64,000 bases of DNA, taken from Bicyclus anynana (taxonomy: Eukaryota > Arthropoda > Insecta > Lepidoptera > Nymphalidae). The position numbers and the translations under genes are program-made. The DNA is taken from positions 4,340,001 to 4,404,000 of the forward strand of contig NC_069087.1 in the NCBI RefSeq assembly GCF_947172395.1, written 5' to 3'. The notes under the pieces were generated by a model, which was given only the letters and a program-made list of their open reading frames with translations, was not told the DNA's origin and ran no database searches. This document shows, one piece after another, positions 25,101 through 35,800 of this stretch. Position 1 is the stretch's first letter. Each line of letters begins with the position of its first letter.

Positions 25101-26862
25101 TGAGACAGTGGGTCCAGGTCTTTCAGACGTGCAATTTGGATTTAGGGCTGGTCGTTCAACTCTGGACGCTCTGGAAGCTCTGAGAGTTCTATCCTTGGAA
25201 GCTGTGGAGGCTGGAGACGTCGTGCTTGCAGTTTCGCTGGATGTCGCAAATGCTTTCAACAGTCTTCCTGTCGAAACATTGCTGGAGTCACTTCGTTATC
25301 ATGAAGTACCACTCTACCTAAAGAGACTCTTAGAAGATTATCTTCACGATAGAGAAGTTCTTTGGGAAGGAGCAGATGCGCACAAGCATAGGCATCGGGT
25401 AGGTTGCGGGGTGCCGCAGGGATCAGTGTTGGGGCCCGTCCTTTGAAACATGGGCTTTGACTGGCTCTTGCGGTGTCCATTACTTCCTGGCATGAAGATT
25501 ATTTGTTACGCCGATGACACCCTCGTCACTGCCCGCGGAAAAACATTCGAGGAGGTGTGCAGATTGGCCGCTGTCGGCACGTCTTTGGTTGTGGACAGGA
25601 TAAGGATGCTAGGTATGAGGGTCTCAATCTCCAAAACAGAGGCCCTCCTATTTCATGGCCCACGCCGCGGTCCTCCACGAGGTGCACATATCGCTGTCCA
25701 GGGTACAGTGATAGAGGTCAAGCCCTGTATGAAATACTTGGGTCTTACTTTGGATGGACGATGGAAGTTTGAAACCCACTTCAAACAGCTAGAGGTCAGA
25801 CTCGTGAAAGCTGCTGCCGCCCTTGGCAGGCTCTTGCCGAATATAGGAGGTCCGGAGTCAGTCTGTAGGCGACTCTATGCTGGAATAGTAAGGAGCATGG
25901 CCTTGTATGGCGCCCCAATTTGGGTGCACTCACTGACTCCCGTCAACAAGGTCCTCTTACGAAGGCCACAAAAGATAATTGCCGTGCGAGTCATCCGGGG
26001 ATACCGTACAGTGTCATGGACGGCTGCAACATTGCTGGCTGGCGATCCACCCTGGGAACTTCAAGCCGAAGTCCTAGCTGAGGTGTATCAATATCGGGCG
26101 CTAATGAATGCACAAGGTGTGTTGGCAGGAGCAGACGAGGTAAGAAGAATCAGGACCCTTGCTCAGTCAGTCTTGGTTGAAAGGTGGAAAGAGGATCTGG
26201 AGTCTCCTATTGCTGGCAGTTGGACGGTTCTCGCAGTTCGTCCTCACATAGAACGGTGGCTAAAGAGAAAACACGGAACGCTTACGTTCCGACTGGTGCA
26301 GATACTAACAGGACACGGCTGCTTTGGCAAGTATCTGCACCAGACAGCGAGGCGAGAATTGACTCCGGTATGCCATCAGTGTGGGGCCACTGAAGACACA
26401 GCGCATCACACACTAGCTGAATGTGCAGCCTGGAGCCCGCAGAGGCACATACTATCATCCACTATTGGTAGAGCCGTCTCGTTGCCCGACGTAGTTGACG
26501 CCATGATAGGCAGTGAAACGTGCTGGACAGTGATGCTGTCGTTCTGTGAGGCTGTCATGGGTCTGAAAGAGGCTGAAGAGAGAGCGAGGGAAGAAGCTGC
26601 CGATGCTCCCCTCATACGCAGGCGGAGGCAGGGTAGAAGGAGGCGCCGATATGCGCACCTTCTCCCACCTTAATGTAGGGCGAACAGGGTAGGCGGCGAC
26701 GCATAGAGACAAACGTCGGGACATCACAGTAGAATGTGCTAAATGATCCTGTGATGTCACCAAAGGACGAAGCCGGATCCGCTGGGTTTTAGTGGGTATT
26801 CCGAAGTTTCGGCGAGTCCCACATACCCTCTGGAGTAGGGATGCGTAAATGCATTTCCCAGC

Positions 26863-26898
<36 letters not shown>

Positions 26899-29800
26899 TA
26901 ACTTGTTATAAGTAGGATGAAATCCACACTCCTTTCGGTTTCTACACGACATTGTACTGGAACGCCAAGTCGCTTGGCGGTACGTCTTTGTCAGTAGGGT
27001 GGTAACTAGCCACGGCCGAAGCCTCCCACCAGCCAGACCTGGACCAATTAAGAAAACCTCAATCAGCCAAGCCGGGGATCGAAACCAGGACCTCCGTCTT
27101 GTAAATCTGCGCCACGGAGACCGAACCTTTTCGAGATTATAACATTTTTTTCTTTTATTTTCGGTCACATAATAGTGTTTAACCCAGGTAATTCGGGAAT
27201 TAAACGGGCAACCACAAATGCAAATAAAAGTGGTTCTTCTAATAAAATAAAATAAAAAAAAACCTTAATCATAATTTTCAAAAAATATTTTAACAATTTA
27301 CCACTCGTAACCTATATTGACGTAAGAAAAAAAAAATACTATTCATTTACATACATGCCTTACCTAATATTTCTGGCTCCACCTCTGCCATACAAAAACA
27401 CGTCTCTAGGAGACGAGAATGTGATGGGAGGATCGGGCGGGGCTTCAGGGAACGATCTGGAGACAAATCTTCTGGAGCAAGGCCCACGACCCCACTGCTC
27501 CCCGTCTTGGTGTAGATCGACAAACTCGTATAGAGCCTTGAAGAAAATTGGTCTGGAAAAGGAAATTAATTACGTTAATGACAGTTATTTTTTGTTGTTT
27601 TTTTTTATAAAAATAAGTGCCTTGGCATTTTTTTGTCAATAGAAAAGGACGAAAAGAATGTATATATCACAATACAAGACCTCTATGGGGGTTTACGCAC
27701 TGCATTTGAATGATTATATTCTTACCATCAGATGAGATTAAAGTCAAGGGCTAACTTGTAAAGAACAAAAAAAAAATATCCGTGAAATTACAAATGAAAT
27801 CTTATTTCAAAAAAATTCAACCGACTGATAAATCATAAGACAAAAAATCATAAGGCAGTGTTACGAACGAATTTGCAAAGCTATAGGAGTGGGTACGGTA
27901 ATCCAGAGGGACGGGATCGAACCACCGCCTCTCAGTGTTGAGTCTGGCCCCTTGGACTATTGAGGCTTGAGTTCCTCAACCATTGTCGACATAATTATGA
28001 CAGTTTATATATTGGATTTTTTAAACGAAGTTATTTAGGTGTCAATGATTACGAGTATTAATTATCCTTCATCTTTTGCATTTTGTATTCATTCATCATT
28101 ATCAACTCATATTCGGCTCACTGCTGAGCTCGAGTCTCCTTTCAGGAATAGGCCAATAGTCCACCACGCTGACCCAATGCGGATTGGCAGACTTCACACA
28201 CGCAGAGAATTAAGAAAATTCTCTGGTATGCAGGTTTCGTCACGATATTTTTCCTTCACCGTTTGAGACACGTGATATTTAATTTCTGCACACAACTGAA
28301 AAGTTGGAAGTGCATGCCCCGGACCGGATTTGAACCCACACGCTCGAGAATCGGAGGCAGAAATCATATCCACTGGGCTCTCACGGCTTCTGAATTGTTT
28401 ACTTCAAAAATAAATAATTTACTACCCTACTCATATTTTCCCTTTCTAGGTTTCATCTCAATTTAACAACAGTAAGACTCACTTTAAAGCTGTGCCTTGA
28501 GTCAACTTCAATTCTAAAGTCAAGGAGTCTCCTTTAGACAGAAAGCTTTCAGTTCGGGCGCACGCCCTAGATCTCCTCAGTAGCGCGTGTTCACAGGTCC
28601 TCGGCGCACGCTCTCTGCAGAACCTCGCTACGAGGGTCGCATTTGTGGGGGGGCGACCCACTATCACTGACTGGGGGGACGTGGCTCTTGACATTTGGAC
28701 TGATCTCTCTTTGTCACTGGAAAATTAAAAAAAAAGTCAAAAAACAAAAAATATTTGCATGAAAAGATTCTTTTTCTAATCATTTCGATCACGATGAAAA
28801 CTACGCATTGTCAAAGACGAGATGATGATTATTGCTTGTATTAAAATTGTGATTACATTATGATAGATGGCCACGTGTTTGTATTAAAATTATGATTACT
28901 ATACTACGTGTAATAAAACGTTTCTCACAATTACGCGCAGTATTAGACTAGACCTGATAAATTCAAAAACTCCTGCACATATTTTCACATCAATAACGCT
29001 AATAAACGGAATGAATTCATAGATTTATAACACACTAGCGGACGCCCGCGACTTCGTCCGCGTAAATTTCGATGTCAACTTTACTACTACCCCTACCCTA
29101 CCCTACCCCTACCCTACCACTACCCCAAACCTACCCTACCCAACCCCTACATCTAGCCTACCCCTATCCCTACCCTACCCCTACCCCCATCCTACCCTAC
29201 CCTACCCCTACCCTACCCCTACCTTACCTACACCCTACCCCCATCCTACCCCTACCCTCCCCGTACCCTATCCCTTTCCTACCCCTATCCCACCCGTACC
29301 CCTATCTCACGCCTATCCTACCCCTACCCTACCACTTCCCTATCCTACCCGTACCTCTACTCTACCCCTACCCTACCCCTACACTACTCCTACGCTTCCC
29401 TACCCGTACCCTACCCTACTCTATAAATTCTCTATCTTACTCCTACCCTTAGCAAAATCGGTCCAGTCCTTCGAGAGTGGTGGTATGACCAAGAGAAATA
29501 GAGACTTCTATGCTAATAATATAAAGAGGTAAAGTTCGTGTGGTTGTAGGAGGTAATCTCTGGATCTACTGGACCGATTTGGAAAATTGTTTTACCAATA
29601 GAAAGCTACGTTATTTGCGAGTGTCATAGGCTATGTTTGATCCCCATATTCACACCGGAACGGGAACTACGTAAATGAAAGCGCCGGGCGTCATATAGCG
29701 GAATTTCTGCGTCTTTTAGAAATTTTGTACTATATCCGAAACTATTTAAGTAATTAACATACTGTAAAGGGCAAATCTTATCTCCATAATATTCTTGTAA

Positions 29801-32800
29801 TTATTAAATAATTTATTTTAATAAGGATTAAAGTTTAGTTGTATAAATAATGACGTAAACCTATGTATATAAAATTAATAATTTTTAAAACACAAAAGGT
29901 ACTATATCTGCTAATATATAGAAGATAGATATATGGTGTCGCGGACTTTTTTGTAGAACTTTTAAAGATACATAAAGTCTCCATACATTAATTTCAATTT
30001 TACACAATAGTTAAGGCAGCGCATGCGAATAAGTCTGTTTAAGAGGATTTTCAGTCAGACCTGTATGACAAAAACTGTGTTAACTCGGCAAATATATATC
30101 ATACTAATATAAAATATAGCCTATAGCACTCCCCGATAATGTAGTATTCTACTGGTGAAAGAATTTTTAAAATCGGACCAGTAGTTCCGAAGATTACCCC
30201 ATTTAAAAAATGTGACAAACTTACAAACTTACAAACTTTACCTCTTTATAATATTAGTAACAAGTAACACATAGTGTGTAGTCACAGGATTCGTAAGCTG
30301 TTTTATGTGCCCCGAAATGGGAGCCCGTGGCGCATCGCTACGCTACGATAAGTACGCTTGTGTACGCGACGGCGAGGGTTATAAGCTTAGCTCTTACTTT
30401 CACATAGTCACAGAGTGGCTCACGTTTGGAGTGACAAATTGTTAAGTGTCGCGAATCTATACGTTATTTAGTCTAAGAGTCATAACCCTTTCTATATTAA
30501 ATCAATCTATATGAAGTTTAGCTGTATAAGTATCGACAAATGACTACTTACCAAAAAATATCACTGCAACCGGGCGATATTCTCATCGGACCGTCCCATA
30601 TATTCAAATGACTTCCACAATACTCATCCTCGGGCAAATTAGGATTGAGAGCGTTGGTCACGTAAAACTTCAAAACTGAGAACCAAACTCGGAATCTTGG
30701 AGCTGAAAACTGCCTTCTGTAGATGATGTTCCTCCCAGAAGGGCCTGATGTGTCGATACCCTGCATGTGATATAAGCACGTCGTGTTTGGGGGTAGCGAA
30801 TGTTGGGGATGTTCTAATACTCCTCTTCCAGTTCCTCGGATCCAAAACTCGCATGCTCTTTTATTTTTCGCGTATGTTGGTGATTGCTGGTCTACGAAGC
30901 GTACCTGGAATGCAGTGAGTAATAGAAATTGATGAGTTCCTTAATAATAATGATGTTTGGAGGCCATTGGTTCAGCTTGTACCTCCATACGGGAAGTAAA
31001 ATTAAAAGAAATTTGAATGATGTTAATATTTGAAAATTTTAGGTAAAATTATGATTTTTTTTCCGAACCAGTAGTAGTTTCAAAAATTTCCTCGCAAACA
31101 TAAGATTATTTATATAACTTCAACTAGCTGACGCCGCGCGGTTTTACCAGAGTGGTTCCCGTTCCGGTAAGAATACGGAGATAATATATAGCCTTTCTTG
31201 ATAAATGGGATATCTAACACTGAAATAATTTTTCAAATCGGACCAGTAGTTCCTGAGATTAGCGCGTTCAATCAAACAAACAAACAAACTCTTCAGCTTT
31301 AGTATAGATTCCTGTTGTTTTAAAATTTAAAAATCTCCCACTTCTATATTTTCCAATAATAATTACTAGTACCTTTTCTATCTATAATATAAAAATTACT
31401 AATACTCTTACAAAGCATTGTTAATAGTAAGTAATAATTCATTAATGTTTTTTAATAATTGTGAGTGGATTTACATTTTTTATAATCATGTGTTAATTTT
31501 TTTTTAAAGTTCTGGGTTTACATGCTTACATTTTAAATAATCATGTTTGAGGCATACTTTTCTAATGTATAAGTAAACCCATAAAGCTTAACGTTATATA
31601 TTCACAGTAATCAGTATTTGGCAAGGCTCCAATGAAAGTTCCCGATTCCATTTTAATTTATTATCGTTCACTATTAACGAAGTGCTTTTACCAACCGAAG
31701 TTTATAATGTGTTTTGAAACACTAGCTGTTGTCCACCTACTTCGTTCGCATAAAATTCGTTTTTTTTTTTAATATTTCAGAATATTACTTGTGCTCCTCC
31801 TACTTTATAATATCCAAATTCGACCCATTAAAGTTTTTGTGGATATCTAGGAATAGAAGCTGGATATAATTAACTAATCTCTACCAAATGTATAAATTTT
31901 GTGTTGGTATATGGAATGTTATTTTTATTCAATGGCAAGTTAGTCCTTGACTTCGATATCATTTAATTTTATATGACGATGCACATCTCTCACGGTGTCT
32001 ACGCCACAGAACACACAACGCTAAAAGCTAACGTTTGCTTCTTTAAAGGTCCGTTCATATCTACGGTACATGGAAAGGACTCTACAGACGTGAACCGCAC
32101 AGACAAAATAATCTTTCCGCGAATACTGGCCGGGCGCGGCCCGTGTCTGTCAACGTCTGTGCAGCCGCGTTACGATATAAATATGTTAATAAACACTTTA
32201 TAGAAGAATATCATTTTGTCTGCCACGGCTCGTGTCTGGCACGCTAAATGTCTGTTAATGTCTTCTATACTGTGTTATGCCATTATAGAGTAAGATCCCA
32301 GAGCGATCTGACATAACTTATTTTCAAATAGATAAAACCTTAGGTTCTCAGTAGTGTCTCATGCGCTTTGAATACCTGTGAGTTTATGAAGCTCGCCGTG
32401 GCGCACCTAGCCAGGTAGTAGGTGAGACAGGTAACTAAAAATAAGAGTAACTTAACTTAAATTTTTATGGCTGATTTTTGTATATGTTTTATAGAATATT
32501 ATTCTAAAGTAGCATCGTAAGTGTCAGACATTTTTCATGGACCAAAACTTTGGTCAGACGCTTTAAAGTTAAAAAAAAAATCAACTTTATTTATTTATAC
32601 ATGTCTTAATATATATTCAATTTTATAAAGTTTTACAATAATATTAAAACTACGTACATAAATATCTATAACTACATATTATAAAAATTAAAAAGAAAAT
32701 GTACTAAATTTTAATTATATCTAAAGGTTCAGGCGTCGTAGAATTCGTCCGAATCGACGATCATAGGTAAACCATGAACCATCAGCCCAGAAGGCTGGCA

Positions 32801-35800
32801 GTATTGCCACGTTGTATGGCAATACTAATTCTTTGGCCTAAATATAGGCCAGCCTTCTGGTCACGGGAGGTGTCGATTAAACGCTTTGCAATTTCTTTGT
32901 AAAGAAAGCGTGTACTCGGACCCCACGGTCCTAGTGTTTGTATATGTAGTCTCCGACGAGATTGCTATATTTGCACCGCTTGAGGATCTCTGCTGATGCA
33001 GCAGCAGCGCCCGCACATCCCATCGTGCCAGGAAGATGTGAAGGCGCAAGGGTGTCTACGCAAGTCGCGTCCCACACCAAAGGCCTACCCATCTTCCATG
33101 GCATCAAAGACATGCCGTCTGGTCTCTTACCATCGTCACGCGCCAAACCGTTAGGTTTCAAAACGGCTGGCACGCCGGCGGTGACAAGAGCACGACGTAT
33201 GATGTCGTTCAGGCTAGCGTGCCGCGGAATACGGCCAGTGCTCCTACTGCAAAAAAGACCGTGGTGTCCGAGTATATCGACTAGCTCTCCACAGATACAG
33301 CGATGCGGAGAAACACACGGAGCGCCTAAGCGCCTCTCACACTAGTATTCCCGGCTGATAATTTTTATGTTTAGGGGTTGTTGGGTCATTAAAATTTGTC
33401 TGACCAATGAAATATAACTTAATAACAGTTACCTTAATAACATATTCAAAAGTCAGACATGTAAAAATAAATACAGTTCATATTTTTTTTTTTAACTTTA
33501 AAGCGTCTGACCAAAGTTTTGGTCCATGAAAAGTGTCTGACACTTACGATGCTACTTTAGAATAATATTCTATAAAACATATACAAAAATCAGCCATAAA
33601 AATTTAAGTTAAGTTACTCTTATTTTTAGTTACCTGTCTCATCTACTACCTGGCTAGGTGCGCCACGGCGAGCTCCATAAACTCACAGGTATTCAAAGCG
33701 CATGATGAGACACTACTGAGAACCTTAGGTTTTATCTATTTGAAAATAAGTTATGTCAGATCGCTCTGGGATCTTGGACTATTACTATACGAAAACTGAG
33801 GTGAAAACCCCCATTTACCGTACTAAAGTTGATTCTAAGAATCGAACCAAGGGCCTCTGTATTGAAAACCACAGCATTAACTACACCCAATAGGTCGTTA
33901 AAAGCGTATAGATAGCGCACAATTTTCTCAATAAATTACTGCACTACAGTTCGGACACAGTGAGTAGAAATAAAAGCCTTCGAGAGAACTCAATTGTAAT
34001 TGACTTAACAACATTAGGTAGCCTCGCACGTACTCGATATGGACTCAATCTAGATCGTTAATGGTAATAAATTGCCTCCACCCGTATTGCTGATTTCTTC
34101 ACAATCAAACAGAAAATTGCGTTGCTTGTTAGAAAAATCAGGTCACATTTCAGATAACATCTTATTTAAGTACGAGAAAGTTATATGATGGTCATGTTTT
34201 CTTTGGTTGTTATATGTCCAATTTGGTGAAACATCTTTTACAGGTGCATTTTTATAGCCGTAGGCCCAGTGGGTAGTGACCCTGCTTTTTGCATCCACGA
34301 CCGTGGGTTCTATTCTCACAAGTGGAAAATATTTTTTTTTACATTACATTATATAAGTAAATTACATACATTAGGTATATAAGTATTTATATTATGTAGT
34401 TTAAAAATTATTTGATAATGTCCGCTATCTTAGTACCTATAACACAGGCTATATGTTAACTTTAGTACACTATCAGCCCGTTTCTTCATGTAAAGCTAAA
34501 GTAACAGTAAATTAGTAAGTAGTAAAGAAGACTTTATTTTTCAGTGAATAAGACCGTCACTTTTGATTTATGACGTTACTTTGACTGTTGCTTGCGATGA
34601 AGAAACTGGCCGTAAGTAATTATGTGTGTATTATGTATATTTATTTATTTACTAGCTGACGCTGACGGTTTCACTCGCGTGGTTTCCGTTCCCATAGGAA
34701 TACGGGGATAATATGTAGAATATATGCCTTCCTCGATAAATGGGCTATCTAACACTGAAAGATTTTTTTAAATCGGACCAGTAGTTCCTGAGATTAGCGC
34801 GTTCAATCAAACAAACAAAGTCTTCAGCTTTATAATATTGATATAGATATTTATTATTTTGTGCTGTTGATATTTCTTAACTACTCGTAAATATAATGTA
34901 CAAAGTCACTATCAGCCGTCAGTATGCTTGGATGTTTGTTTTAAACTACGCCACAGATTTTAATGGGCTCTTCATCAATGGAGGAAGGTTTTATACGTGC
35001 TGTTTAATCTTTTATTCCCAAGTTTATTTTAGTGTATCACAGATCTTAACCTTTACAATATACGTATAATACAGATAGAGTAGGAGCTTCGAAAGCAATC
35101 TATTATCATTATTACTAGACCCTGCTTGGTGACGGTAACTTAATGTCGTTAAGCCGACACCAATTGAAGTCTCCCAGAGACTTACGAAATTACAGTTACG
35201 TTGTAGATGTAGAAGCAAGGTAATTTTATAGGCTAGGTAGGCTTTACACGTCGTAAAATAAGTAAAAAAATGTAAATAGTTAAATTGTTAAAAGATTTTA
35301 CTTGTTAGTTCTAAATTATAGAACCAATCTAGAAATTGCGATCTTATTGTTTTTATTTGACTGATCTCACCTATCCAATATTATATTGACAGGCGTAAAT
35401 AATCTTTGAATAGTTTTTATGAAACAATATCGCTTGCCAGTCAGTGGCGTAGCGTGCCTTGGAGGGGCCCTGTATCAAAATTAGTCGGGGGGCCCAAATA
35501 AAGGGTAAAAATTTCTTACAAAGGAAACAAAAATGCTTACTTAAAATAAATAAGACAGTGACTTAACCTATGTAGGATGTTTTCAACTTTTTTTAACCAC
35601 GAAAAAAATAAATTGCTTTTTTGACTTTTCTCATTTCTCAAGTAAATAAAACTGTAGGCAGATTTTTTCATTTTATTTTCCGGGAAGCACCAAAATTAGT
35701 GAGATTATGGATTTAATTTTACTAATGTTTGCTTTTACACGTAAGGGGCCCCTGTAGTCTGGGGGCCCCGTATCATTGATACGGTTGATACGGCAGTAGC

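Larger units (their letters stand above)
21128..26895 (+). mobile_element. R1-clade non-LTR retrotransposon, nearly complete
   Basis: A 5.77-kb element with a GC-rich 5' leader (from TTCCGCGCCGGAG), ORF1 (21608-23512), ORF2 (23509-26673), a short 3' UTR and a 31-A tail (26865-26895). The 15-bp direct repeat GGCTAACTTGTTATA flanks it at 21113-21127 and 26896-26910, the mark of target-primed reverse transcription. It lies within a minus-strand SINE-A, in an intron of the minus-strand CUB/LDLa gene. ORF order, zinc knuckles and APE-type endonuclease fit the R1 clade. The only clear defect is one stop in ORF2. Confidence 0.95.

Noticed and set aside
24750..25259. A 169-codon minus-strand frame within ORF2, and others at 22227, 26615 and 27168
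   Set aside because: They are antisense shadows of the LINE ORFs; no motif and no splice or promoter context.
25444..25446. TGA in ORF2 as selenocysteine or programmed readthrough
   Set aside because: No family precedent and no supporting element seen; a simple nonsense change is the plain reading.
29085..29450. Interstitial telomere repeat
   Set aside because: Insect telomeres are TTAGG; this tract is CCCTA/CCCCTA-like and is attached to a Helitron-like end.
29072..29452. A 126-codon Pro/Tyr/Leu-rich open frame, and a similar one at 38943-39317
   Set aside because: Both are translations of the (CCCTA)-type tract; period and composition explain the open frame.
32293..33774. DIRS-type or LTR element
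   Set aside because: The arms are inverted, not direct, and the loop contains only a degraded LINE tail; no recombinase, RNase H or protease motif.
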